Source: Caballeronia choica
GTDB lineage: Bacteria; Pseudomonadota; Gammaproteobacteria; Burkholderiales; Burkholderiaceae
DNA length: 34,229 nt
Assembly: GCF_001544535.1 (NCBI RefSeq)
Contig: NZ_FCON02000083.1
Coordinates: forward strand, 1 to 34,229
Direction of reading: 5' to 3'
This document shows, in pieces, positions 7,152-15,025 of the stretch. Both the position numbers and the translations under genes were made by a program. The notes under the pieces were generated by a model. The model made no database searches. It was given only the letters and a program-made list of their open reading frames with translations, and had not been told where the DNA came from. The number at the start of each line of letters is the position of its first letter. The first letter of the stretch is position 1.

Positions 7152-8756
7152 TCACTTTGTGCGGGGAGTCCCGGACGCATCCGGCCAGGTTCCGGCAACC
7201 ATTTCCCGGACGTCAGACAGAAGCTCGTCGACATCGAACACCATCCCGCCCCGAATCGTCTTCTGCAGACACCGCTTGAACTCCGGGCCGTTGGTCTCCT
7301 CGTTCAGTCGAACCGCACCGGTCCCATACAGCAGCTTAAAGTCGGTCAGAGGGTTCTGGTCATGCACGAGGATGTCGGCGCGTCTGCCAACTTCGAGGAT
7401 TCCCGCTTCATCCTCGATTCCAAGAAGCTCGGCGGCATGTGAGGTGGCCGCGCGCATAACTTCAAGCGGCGAGAATCCTGCTTCCTGCAACAATTCAAGC
7501 TCCCGAACGAAGCCGAAACCGTACACTTGGTACATAAATCCGGAGTCGCTTCCAGCACAGACGCGTCCGCCGCGATTCTTGTATTCGTTGAGGAAGGTCA
7601 TGAGGATGCTGAAGCTCTCTTTCCACTCCACCTCGTTCTTCACTGACCAGCGATAAAAGTAAGCACCGTGTCCACCGCGTTGCGGCTGGAAGTATTTCCA
7701 AGTCGTGCTGTCAGTGTATTCGTCGTGCCAGTCGGCGCGGCGCGCGCGCATCAAGTCACGGTTGCTGTCATACACGTTCATCGTCGGAACGAAGGTGTGC
7801 CCTGCTTCCAAGAATGCTTCAATGACTTCGTTCCACTTTGCGCTGCCCGGTCGCGCTGCTTGCAGGAACGTCTGCCCAGCGGTAGCAAACCGCATGTACT
7901 CGTCGTTGTAGTTGTAGTCATCAGCGACGGTCTGGAGGGTGCGACCATCGAACAACGCCTCCGGAATGCCGTACGCGTGCTCCGTGCTCGTCAGACCCCA
8001 GCGCGCCGTACGCAGGGAGTTCATGCGACCAACCGAAAGCTGCGCATGGTGACAGCAGGTCCGCAACCCGAGCTTTTTGCTTTCGTCCAGAGCCGCTTGC
8101 ATGATTGCCGGCGGTGCTCCGAAGAATTTGACACCCCGAGCACCTTTCGCATGCGCCTTGCGCAGCCATTCGCGACCTTGCTCCGGCGTGTAAATGGTCT
8201 TCAGGTAATCGTTGACCGCCGGGAAGTACACGTATGGATACAGCGTCGGCGCGGCAATCTTTCCTTCGTCCGCGTCTGCAGCCTGTTGCTGCGTCCAGGC
8301 AAGGCCGTTCATTGTTCCAGCCTCGCGCACGCTTGTCACACCATGAGCGAGCCAAAGCTTGTAGACGTAGTCGGCCGGCAACATCTCGCCGTTCTCTGCG
8401 TGGAATGGCGTACCGATGTGCGCATGGCAATCGATAAATCCCGGCGTCACAAATTTTCCCGTGCAGTCAATCTCATGGTCACCCGATTGAGGGCGGCGGG
8501 CCGAGTTGATAGGCAATCCCGGAACACCAACTGCTTCAACCTGAGTAATACGTCCGTTCTCAACGACGATGTCGGCTGGTCCCCACGGAGGCGCACCAGT
8601 GCCATCGATGACCATCGCGCCGCGCAGCACCAGCCTTTTGAAGGGGCCAACGCCACGGTCTCGGGTCGTTGCCGCCTGCACTTGTCCTAATCCCCTCTTG
8701 GCAAATCCAGCAACCATCTCTTCGCCAACTTCAATCTCTGCTGTGGGCGCGCTCAT
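7152..8756 (-). CDS. Metal-dependent amidohydrolase
   Basis: A 534-residue cytoplasmic enzyme from ATG 8756 (GGAG upstream). It has an N-terminal beta-sandwich (VIDGTGAPPWGPADIVVENG), then the TIM-barrel metal site: HxH at 111/113 (FIDCHAHIG), Lys210 (GVKFFG), a possible carboxylated lysine, His236/237 (CCHHAQ), His260 (EHAYG) and Asp404 (AGSDSG). The C-terminus shows the usual return to the sandwich (GILEVGRRADILVHDQNPL). This set fits a binuclear member of the imidazolonepropionase/Xaa-Pro dipeptidase-like branch, which cleaves amide bonds of lactams or N-acyl amino acids. The substrate cannot be read from sequence; in this train a GABA-containing amide is attractive. It is followed 7 bp later by the CobW gene. 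Confidence 0.85.
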   Translation of the reverse strand: MSAPTAEIEVGEEMVAGFAKRGLGQVQAATTRDRGVGPFKRLVLRGAMVIDGTGAPPWGPADIVVENGRITQVEAVGVPGLPINSARRPQSGDHEIDCTGKFVTPGFIDCHAHIGTPFHAENGEMLPADYVYKLWLAHGVTSVREAGTMNGLAWTQQQAADADEGKIAAPTLYPYVYFPAVNDYLKTIYTPEQGREWLRKAHAKGARGVKFFGAPPAIMQAALDESKKLGLRTCCHHAQLSVGRMNSLRTARWGLTSTEHAYGIPEALFDGRTLQTVADDYNYNDEYMRFATAGQTFLQAARPGSAKWNEVIEAFLEAGHTFVPTMNVYDSNRDLMRARRADWHDEYTDSTTWKYFQPQRGGHGAYFYRWSVKNEVEWKESFSILMTFLNEYKNRGGRVCAGSDSGFMYQVYGFGFVRELELLQEAGFSPLEVMRAATSHAAELLGIEDEAGILEVGRRADILVHDQNPLTDFKLLYGTGAVRLNEETNGPEFKRCLQKTIRGGMVFDVDELLSDVREMVAGTWPDASGTPRTK

Positions 8757-8801
8757 GCCGTCTCCATCATTAGGTTACCCTCTGCGGGCACTTGATAGTC
8801 G

Positions 8802-9140
8802 TTAAAACACTTTCGTGCCGGGCGCCACGTCGCGCTCAGGCTTCAGATAGACCACCGCACTGTCCGCGTTCTCGACACCCAGCATCAGCACTTCGGACTT
8901 GAACCCACCAATGCGTCGACTTCCGAGATTGACTGCGCAGACGACCATTTGGCCCACCATTTCTTCAGCCTGGTACAGCGCCGTGTACTGGCCGCTCGTG
9001 GCCAGCTCTCCGAGTTCGCCAAAGTCAATCCAGATTTTGTACGCAGGCCTCCGTGCTTGGGTATTCAGTTCGACTCGCGCGATACGGCCCGCACGCATGT
9101 CGACCATAGAAAACGCTTCGTAGGGGGTAGTCTCGCTCAT
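8802..9140 (-). CDS. csaA: CsaA-like tRNA-binding-domain protein
   Basis: A 112-residue protein starting at MSETTPYEAFS (ATG 9140). It consists only of the OB-fold tRNA-binding domain found at the C-terminus of bacterial MetRS and in CsaA: VDMRAGRIARVELN, then YKIWIDFGELGELATSGQYT, MVGQMVVCAVNLGSRRIGGF and SEVLMLGVE. CsaA dimers bind tRNA and have been reported to have chaperone activity. The start has no obvious Shine-Dalgarno site, so translation may depend on coupling to the gene 29 bp upstream. Its presence inside a catabolic train, between an aldehyde dehydrogenase-like gene and an amidohydrolase, is unusual. Confidence 0.85.
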   Translation of the reverse strand: MSETTPYEAFSMVDMRAGRIARVELNTQARRPAYKIWIDFGELGELATSGQYTALYQAEEMVGQMVVCAVNLGSRRIGGFKSEVLMLGVENADSAVVYLKPERDVAPGTKVF

Positions 9141-9169
9141 GTTGTGACTGTTCAAAAAAGGTTTGCAAT

Positions 9170-10432
9170 CTAACGGGCGTTTTGTCGGCTGAATCTCGAC
9201 CAATCGAAGCGCTCATGGTTGACCGACTGCATCAGCGAATCGACAGTTAGGCATGCCGTGCTTGGAAGTTCTGACGGGTGACCGAATCTGACAACAGGAA
9301 GAAGCGGACCTTCAAGGTCTTCGACGCATACGCGCATGAACGGCTTCGCGTGGTCCAAAACCATTGGTTGAAGCTGACGTCCATCGAGGACAATTTGTCC
9401 ACCCAAGAGCGTTGCGCCTTCATACAGCGCGTCTTCGACTTGCTCTGATATCAGTGCCGTGGCGACATCATCGATGACTGGTCCAATGTCCGTTTCGTCA
9501 TCAAGCGGGTCGCCGACGCGAAGGCTGCTCACCTTGTCGATTAGTGCCGGGATGAGAGAATCAGCGAGAGAATCGTGTACGTACAAACACGATATGCGGC
9601 CAGCGCAAGAAAGCAGCGGCGGCAGGAATGCGCGATTGATAACAGCATCGCATCGTGAGGAGACGTCGGCACGGGCGTGAGCCACAAGAGGAATGCGCTC
9701 GCTCGCACAAATACTTACGGGTACCACGGCCTCATGGCACACGCTCGATACGAACGTTCCGACGTCGCGGCTTCCTTGAAACCTAACCTCCGTCACTTGC
9801 GAACTCATCAGCGCCGCGCGGAGCATCCCGACCGCGTCCGTAGAAGGTGCGACGCACAGGAGCGCGTCCTGCTCATCACCTTCGTTCCAGAGCACAGCAA
9901 GTTCCCGCGAAGCCAAAGGCGCTTGGGAGGACGGCTTGATGACGAGAGCTCGTCCTGAGTTCAAAACCGTCGCTGCCTCCCTGACCGTCGAGAGCACTGG
10001 GTCACACCAGTTCAAGATGGAGAAAGCTGACTGCGCTGCAGGCCAATCTCGCACAAGCGGAACCGGCGGACAAGAGACATGAGCGTCCAGGGTCGCAACA
10101 GCCGTTGCCACCTCCACGCGGGCAAACCGAATAGGTTTTCCCGTCTCGACGCTGACGATGCGCGCCAATTCATCACGCCGCGCTTCAATCTTCGCAGCCC
10201 AGTTGCGCAACCGCTCTTGAACACGCTGAGTGTTTTGGAGTTTCCGCGCGGCTCGCGACCCCTCATCGAATCTCGGTGCGAGCGTGCGACAGTCGATGTC
10301 GGATGCGCGACCGACTACCGACCCATCATAGGGACTTAAGACGTCAAAAAGGCGCGCGCGGTCCTCGACTTTGCGACCGCTACACGAGCGGGCTAATCCA
10401 AGTTCCAACACGTCGTCCGGTTCCTCTGACAT
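9170..10432 (-). CDS. Degenerate aldehyde dehydrogenase-like protein
   Basis: A 420-residue protein starting 3 bp after the gabT stop, so probably translationally coupled. The ALDH fold can be followed throughout: VIKPSSQAPLASREL (Lys166, NAD site), VRFQGSRDVG (normally FTGS), and EGPLLPVVRF near the end. Compared with the intact GabD at 20176, the oxyanion Asn of PWNFP is Cys143 (ILNWCDP) and the general-base Glu of LELGG is Cys242 (VSICASE), while a Cys at the nucleophile position remains (Cys276, LLSC, exactly 34 residues later as in GabD). The GGQxC context is lost and the C-terminal roughly 70 residues are missing. It is probably inactive as a classical dehydrogenase. The long open frame argues for retained function rather than decay. 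Confidence 0.7.
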   Translation of the reverse strand: MSEEPDDVLELGLARSCSGRKVEDRARLFDVLSPYDGSVVGRASDIDCRTLAPRFDEGSRAARKLQNTQRVQERLRNWAAKIEARRDELARIVSVETGKPIRFARVEVATAVATLDAHVSCPPVPLVRDWPAAQSAFSILNWCDPVLSTVREAATVLNSGRALVIKPSSQAPLASRELAVLWNEGDEQDALLCVAPSTDAVGMLRAALMSSQVTEVRFQGSRDVGTFVSSVCHEAVVPVSICASERIPLVAHARADVSSRCDAVINRAFLPPLLSCAGRISCLYVHDSLADSLIPALIDKVSSLRVGDPLDDETDIGPVIDDVATALISEQVEDALYEGATLLGGQIVLDGRQLQPMVLDHAKPFMRVCVEDLEGPLLPVVRFGHPSELPSTACLTVDSLMQSVNHERFDWSRFSRQNAR

Positions 10433-10435
10433 TGC

Positions 10436-11734
10436 TTAAGCTGCAGCCTTAGCTGCAGTCAGCGCACGACCAAAAAGGCCAAGCGCGTCGGACACGTCTT
10501 GGTCAGAGACGGTCAGGGGCGACAGGAAGCGAACGACGTTACGCTCGACGCCGCACTTGATAATGAGCAGGCCTTCTTCGCGCGCAGCGTCGAGGATACG
10601 TTGAACAAGGGCGCTATCCGGCGTCTTTGCGTGAGCATCTGAGACGAACTCGACCGCAACCATCGAGCCGGTCTGACGAATTTCGCCCATTTCCGAGTGC
10701 GTGGCCTTCAGTTCTTCCAGGCCAGCACGAAGTTGCTCGCCGATTTTGACGCTGCGCTCAAGCAGGTTTTCCTGCTCGAAGATGTCGAGCACGGCGTTGG
10801 CGGCCGCGCAGCCGAGCGGGTTGCCGCCATACGTGCCGCCCAGTCCACCCGGTTGCGGCGCGTCAACGATTTCGGGGCGACCGACCACGCCCGAGATGGG
10901 CAGACCGCCAGCCAGGCTCTTTGCGACCGTCACGAGGTCAGGCTGAATGCCCGAGTGCTGAAAGCCAAACATCTTGCCGGTGCGACCAAAGCCGGTCTGG
11001 ATTTCATCGCAAATCAGGACGATGCCGTGCTTCTTTGTCAGCTCACGCAGTGCTTGCATGAATTCAGCCGGTGCCGCAAGGAACCCGCCGTCGCCTTGAA
11101 CAGGTTCGAGAATGATTGCAGCCACACGGTCCGGCTGAATCTGGGTGCTGAAGATTGTCTGGAGCGCCTTGAGCGCTTCGTCCGAGCTAATGCCGTGGTA
11201 CGCGTTCGGATACGGCGCATGATAGACCTCTGGGGCGAACGGTCCGAAGTTCTGCTTGTAGGGAGCACTCATGCCCGTCAGCGACATGCCGAGGAGCGTG
11301 CGGCCATGGAAGCCGCCACGGAATGCAATCACGCCCGGGCGGTTGGTGTAGCCGCGAGCAATCTTGATTGCGTTCTCGACTGCCTCGGCACCAGTGGTCA
11401 AGAAGACCGACTTGTAACCTTGGCCGGGAGCAACCAGTTCCGAGAGCCGGGCTGCCAGGCGAACGTACGGCTCGTAGCCGACGACCTGGAAGCAGACGTG
11501 CGAGAACGATTCGAGCTGCTGCTGGACAGCCGCAACGACCGCCGGATGGTTATGGCCGACATTCAGCACCCCGATGCCGCCGACGAAATCGAGATACTTT
11601 CGACCCTTGTCATCCCACAGATAAGCACCCGCAGCGCGGGTCGCAACGATGGGGTGTGCGGTCGCAACACCGCGCGCGACGTAGGTTTCGCGAAGCGCAG
11701 CGGTGCTCTGGCTTTTGTCGAGTTCCTTGTTCAT
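10436..11734 (-). CDS. gabT: 4-aminobutyrate aminotransferase (class III)
   Basis: A 432-residue PLP enzyme from ATG 11734, with a strong AGGAGG 8 bases upstream. GabT converts GABA plus 2-oxoglutarate to succinate semialdehyde plus glutamate in the cytoplasm. Seen here: [13 protein letters not shown], the phosphate-binding [46 protein letters not shown] (Asp contacts the PLP ring) and the Schiff-base Lys272 (TVAKSLAGG). Length and motifs are full and normal. It is the first gene of the minus-strand train, diverges from the MHS transporter, and has a palindromic putative PucR operator about 51 bp upstream. Specificity for GABA versus a related omega-amino acid is inferred. Confidence 0.88.
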   Translation of the reverse strand: MNKELDKSQSTAALRETYVARGVATAHPIVATRAAGAYLWDDKGRKYLDFVGGIGVLNVGHNHPAVVAAVQQQLESFSHVCFQVVGYEPYVRLAARLSELVAPGQGYKSVFLTTGAEAVENAIKIARGYTNRPGVIAFRGGFHGRTLLGMSLTGMSAPYKQNFGPFAPEVYHAPYPNAYHGISSDEALKALQTIFSTQIQPDRVAAIILEPVQGDGGFLAAPAEFMQALRELTKKHGIVLICDEIQTGFGRTGKMFGFQHSGIQPDLVTVAKSLAGGLPISGVVGRPEIVDAPQPGGLGGTYGGNPLGCAAANAVLDIFEQENLLERSVKIGEQLRAGLEELKATHSEMGEIRQTGSMVAVEFVSDAHAKTPDSALVQRILDAAREEGLLIIKCGVERNVVRFLSPLTVSDQDVSDALGLFGRALTAAKAAA

Positions 11735-11759
11735 CAAATCCTCCTGAGATGGTGGCCAT

Positions 11760-11768
11760 AGTAGGAAG
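11760..11768. promoter_or_regulatory. Extra half-site of the 19-bp motif, near gabT
   Basis: AGTAGGAAG here repeats the GTAGGAA half of the 19-bp motif, without a clear partner half. It lies 26 bp before the gabT start and could be an accessory contact or chance. Confidence 0.3.
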
Positions 11769-11784
11769 CCAGAAACCCGACGAA

Positions 11785-11803
11785 TACCTACTAAACGTAG
11801 GAA
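11785..11803. promoter_or_regulatory. Putative PucR operator, site 1 (gabT promoter)
   Basis: TACCTACTAAACGTAGGAA is the best copy of a 19-bp motif found five times in the window. With flanking bases it forms an inverted repeat of 9-bp arms (AATaCCTAC and GTAGGaATT, one mismatch) around a 5-base centre. It lies 51 bp upstream of gabT and 85 bp from site 2. Confidence 0.55.
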
Positions 11804-11869
11804 TTTGGCGTCCATTTTTCGTTTTTTTTGACGCAGTTCATACTTGATGTACTAATCTGGAATCATTCG

Positions 11870-11888
11870 TTCCTATCAAACGTGGGTA
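11870..11888. promoter_or_regulatory. Putative PucR operator, site 2 (MHS transporter promoter)
   Basis: TTCCTATCAAACGTGGGTA matches site 1 at 14 of 19 positions in the same orientation. The sites are 85 bp apart start to start, close to eight helical turns, a spacing that would allow looping. It lies about 100 bp before the MHS transporter start. Confidence 0.5.
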
Positions 11889-11990
11889 GTTATGCGATTT
11901 CTGGCTGAGTTCAATGGGCTACGGCTGGTTCCTGACCCGGGACCGTACCGACCATTTGAAAAGGGCCTTAGGCACGTATTGGGAGCGGAG

Positions 11991-13277
11991 ATGAACACAG
12001 TGAATTTGGCAGGAAACTACGTAGATGAAAAATCCGCGCGACGGCGCGCCATCGTGGCAACCGTACTAGGCAACGGCTTCGAGTGGTTCGACTTCATGGT
12101 GTACGGCTTCTTTGCCATCACCATCGCGAAGCTGTTCTTTCCGACGGGCAACGACCTGACATCGCTGATGCTCTCGGTCGCAACGTTCGGCGTCGGCTTC
12201 CTTGTGCGCCCATTCGGCGGCATTCTTATCGGCGTCTACTCCGACCGAGCTGGTCGCAAGGCTGCGTTGTCGCTGACTATTCTTTTGATGTGCGCCGGTA
12301 CGGCAATCATCGGGCTTGCTCCGACGTACTCGCAGATTGGCATGGCCGCCCCTTGCCTGATTGTTTTTGCCCGTCTGTTACAGGGCTTCTCGGCTGGTGG
12401 TGAAATGGGTACGGCGACTGCCTTCCTAACGGAACACGCGCCGAAGGGCAAGAAGGCCTATTACTCAAGCTGGATTCAAACCAGCATTGGCTTTGCTGTC
12501 CTGTTGGGTGCCTGCTTCGGCACGGGCATTACGCTCGGTCTCTCCACTGCAGACATGGAAAGCTGGGGCTGGCGAATTCCTTTCCTGTCGGGTCTGCTTA
12601 TTGGACCCATCGGCTTTTTCATCCGTCGGAACTTGGAGGAGACGCCGGTCTTCCTGGACGCAGAGAAGTCGAAGACGCCGCTGGCCGATGTCCTCCGTGA
12701 CTATCCTTGGCAAGCCTTCGCGAGCTTCGCGATGGTTGTGCTCTGGACGGTGTGTATCTATGTGATTCTTTTCTACATGCCGACGTTCTCGGTGAAGGTC
12801 TTGAAGCTCCCGCAGTCAGCGTCGTTCATCGCGGCAATGGTCGGCGGTGGAGTCATCACGGTCTGCTCCCCGTTCACCGGCTGGTATTCGGATAAGGTAG
12901 GTCGCAAGTGGCTGCTCGGCGGAGCGTCAGCCGCGATGCTAGTTCTCGCTTGGCCGCTGTTCGCGATGATTGTTAAGGCACCCTCGGTCGCTACGTTGTG
13001 CGTGTTCCAAGCTGTGTTCGGCGTGCTCATCGCGATTTACACGGGTCCCATCTTGGCCGCGCTGTCCGAGACGTTCCCGACTAAGGTGCTTTCGACGGGT
13101 CTCTCGGTCGCCTACAATCTGGCGGTTATGACGTTCGGCGGCTTCGCATCGCTCATCCTCACGTGGCTCATCAGCACAACGGGAACGTCCATGGCGCCGG
13201 CATTCTATGTCATCTTTGCCGCAGCGTTCAGCTTGCTCGGCGTGCTGTTCGGTTATCGCCAGCCCAAAGAGGTTTAA
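11991..13277 (+). CDS. MHS-family MFS transporter
   Basis: A 428-residue inner-membrane transporter from ATG 11991, immediately after GGGAGCGGAG; an upstream in-frame ATG at 11892 would add an implausible soluble extension. It has about 12 hydrophobic segments and the metabolite:H+ symporter signatures GNGFEWFDFMVYGFFA in helix 1 and RPFGGILIGVYSDRAGRK in the loop between helices 2 and 3, with a repeat SDKVGRKWLLGG in the second half. MHS proteins import organic acids and zwitterions such as citrate, 2-oxoglutarate, proline and betaine. Divergence from gabT and the shared operators suggest GABA or a related substrate. It is followed 48 bp later by pucR. Confidence 0.87.
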   Translation: MNTVNLAGNYVDEKSARRRAIVATVLGNGFEWFDFMVYGFFAITIAKLFFPTGNDLTSLMLSVATFGVGFLVRPFGGILIGVYSDRAGRKAALSLTILLMCAGTAIIGLAPTYSQIGMAAPCLIVFARLLQGFSAGGEMGTATAFLTEHAPKGKKAYYSSWIQTSIGFAVLLGACFGTGITLGLSTADMESWGWRIPFLSGLLIGPIGFFIRRNLEETPVFLDAEKSKTPLADVLRDYPWQAFASFAMVVLWTVCIYVILFYMPTFSVKVLKLPQSASFIAAMVGGGVITVCSPFTGWYSDKVGRKWLLGGASAAMLVLAWPLFAMIVKAPSVATLCVFQAVFGVLIAIYTGPILAALSETFPTKVLSTGLSVAYNLAVMTFGGFASLILTWLISTTGTSMAPAFYVIFAAAFSLLGVLFGYRQPKEV

Positions 13278-13325
13278 TTACTGCCGCGGTGTCTCGCTGA
13301 TACCGCAGCGAAACTATTCGCCGCT

Positions 13326-14888
13326 ATGAAGCTTGACACCGCCATCCGAGAAACCGTTTTACGTGAAGCAGAAGTAGTCGCTGGAGAAGAGAATCTCCAG
13401 CGCGACATCACGTGGGTTCACATGGTCGACCACCCCGATATTGTGAACTGGGTCAAGTCGGGTGAGTTGCTGCTGACGACCGGCTACAACTGGCCGAACG
13501 ACGCCGAAGCATCACGGCGGCTGGTGCGGGACCTAAGCGAAGTGGGGCTTGCTGGCGTCGTCCTCGCGGTTCCTCACTTTCGCGACCACTTTCCGACAGA
13601 GGCTATCGAGGAGGCACGCAGCGTCGGCTTTCCCCTCCTTGAATTGCCATGGGCCGTTCAGTTTAGCCAGGTCACCCACGAGATACTCGCCAAGATAATT
13701 TACTTCCAAGCCGAGATTATCGAGCGCTCTGAGCAATTGCACCGCGCGTTGACCAATGCAGCGGTCACGGCCAACAGCCTGAGCGACATCGCGAACACGC
13801 TGCGCAAGCTCGTGGGGCGAGAAGTTACGTTCACGAACCTTTCCGGCGAGATTCTCGGCACGTCGGCCGACGAAGCTGCAGTTCAATCTCTCGAGAAACA
13901 GTTCCTCGGCTCTCTGTCGGACTCGCCAATCGACGCAGCCGGCTCTCAGAGGCCCACCCGCATAAAATTTCTCTACCCGGGGCACGATGGCTATCGGCTG
14001 CGCATCTCGGTTCGCCTTCACGATTCTCTAGTCGCAGTACTCTGGCTCGATTTAGAGGGTTCGGAAGTTGATGAACTCGACGTTCGCGCGATGGAGCACG
14101 CAAGTGTCGTCGCGGCCCTTCATCTCATGCACCAGCGGCAACTGGCCCAGCAGGAAGACCGCTTGGGCTATGCACTCGTAGCCGGCTTACTTGATGGCGA
14201 GTTTTCCGCATCCCCTAGTGCGCTGGAGCGGGCGCGCGTGTGCGGTTGGAGTCAGACGAGCGCATATCACATTTGCCTCGTGCTTCTGGACGAACCCATC
14301 CCACTCACAACGGAAGGACTCAACCGCCGAGAACGGTGGGTCGAATCACTCAAACACCAGCTTCGCTCCAACGGGCAACCGGAACTGCTCGCAATATGGT
14401 TGAATCAGATAAAGTTCATCCTCCCAGCGGAAGTGGCGCCAGAGACATTGTGGGAATCGGTGAGTGACCAACGCGCGGCCATGGCAATCAGCCGCGTGCA
14501 CTCTGGCATTGACGGTATGGCGACAGGCTCGAAGGATGTTGACGCATTGCTGCCGACCTTGCGTCCAGGAAGACTGCATCGATTCGACGAAATTCTCTTT
14601 CCTCGCGCGCTTCTCGGCGATGCAAACGCACGCGACATGCTCATCGAGCGGCTAGTGACGCCTCTTGTCTCGCGACCGCGCGGCGAATCGCTGTTGGAAA
14701 CGCTGTGTACGCTGGCCGATGAGGGCTTCCAGTTGGTCAATGCGGCACGCTCGCTCGGCATACACATCAGCACGATGCGCTATCGCCTCGAGCGAATCGA
14801 AGAATTTCTCAACATCACTCTGGAAGACCCGAAAGTCCGTTTTCAGGTTCAGGTTGCGATGGCGCTGTATCGTCTTCGCGAAGATTGA
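13326..14888 (+). CDS. PucR-family transcriptional regulator
   Basis: A 520-residue regulator. The N-terminal PucR-type domain (about residues 10-125) contains RDITWVHMVDHPDIVNWVKS and GELLLTTGYNWP. A central sensory region follows, and the C-terminal helix-turn-helix (about 465-515) has LVNAARSLGIHISTMRYRLE and FLNITLEDPKVRFQVQVAMA, the classic HTH_30 form. PucR proteins usually activate nearby catabolic genes in response to a nitrogenous substrate. It sits between the MHS transporter and the FAD-Fe-S gene, surrounded by copies of the 19-bp motif, and is the best candidate to bind them. The inducer is unknown; GABA or its precursor is likely. Confidence 0.9.
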   Translation: MKLDTAIRETVLREAEVVAGEENLQRDITWVHMVDHPDIVNWVKSGELLLTTGYNWPNDAEASRRLVRDLSEVGLAGVVLAVPHFRDHFPTEAIEEARSVGFPLLELPWAVQFSQVTHEILAKIIYFQAEIIERSEQLHRALTNAAVTANSLSDIANTLRKLVGREVTFTNLSGEILGTSADEAAVQSLEKQFLGSLSDSPIDAAGSQRPTRIKFLYPGHDGYRLRISVRLHDSLVAVLWLDLEGSEVDELDVRAMEHASVVAALHLMHQRQLAQQEDRLGYALVAGLLDGEFSASPSALERARVCGWSQTSAYHICLVLLDEPIPLTTEGLNRRERWVESLKHQLRSNGQPELLAIWLNQIKFILPAEVAPETLWESVSDQRAAMAISRVHSGIDGMATGSKDVDALLPTLRPGRLHRFDEILFPRALLGDANARDMLIERLVTPLVSRPRGESLLETLCTLADEGFQLVNAARSLGIHISTMRYRLERIEEFLNITLEDPKVRFQVQVAMALYRLRED

Positions 14889-14896
14889 CCCGCCTC

Positions 14897-14915
14897 TTCA
14901 TACTTTAAGTAGGAA
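14897..14915. promoter_or_regulatory. Putative PucR operator, site 3 (FAD-Fe-S gene promoter)
   Basis: TTCATACTTTAAGTAGGAA: the arms TTCATACTT and AAGTAGGAA are complementary at 8 of 9 positions around a single T, and it matches site 1 at 14 of 19 positions. It lies 8 bp after the pucR stop and 111 bp before the next start, so it marks a promoter separate from pucR readthrough. Confidence 0.5.
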
Positions 14916-15025
14916 GACATCGGCATTGTGCCGCGTTTTAATTTGGAATGACGCGAGACTTCTTGGCAAACGCGCAGTTCGCGCCGAGCCCCCGTCTCGC
15001 CGCTTTTTCCGGATTTCGCGACCAC

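Noticed and set aside
7668-8690. 340-codon open frame antisense to the amidohydrolase
   Set aside because: It is a shadow of the real gene on the other strand; the minus-strand frame has all catalytic motifs and a ribosome binding site.
10697-11761. 354-codon open frame antisense to gabT
   Set aside because: Shadow of gabT in high-GC DNA; no recognisable domain.
13278-13325. Possible terminator between MHS transporter and pucR
   Set aside because: Only a 5-bp stem with no T run; too weak to call.
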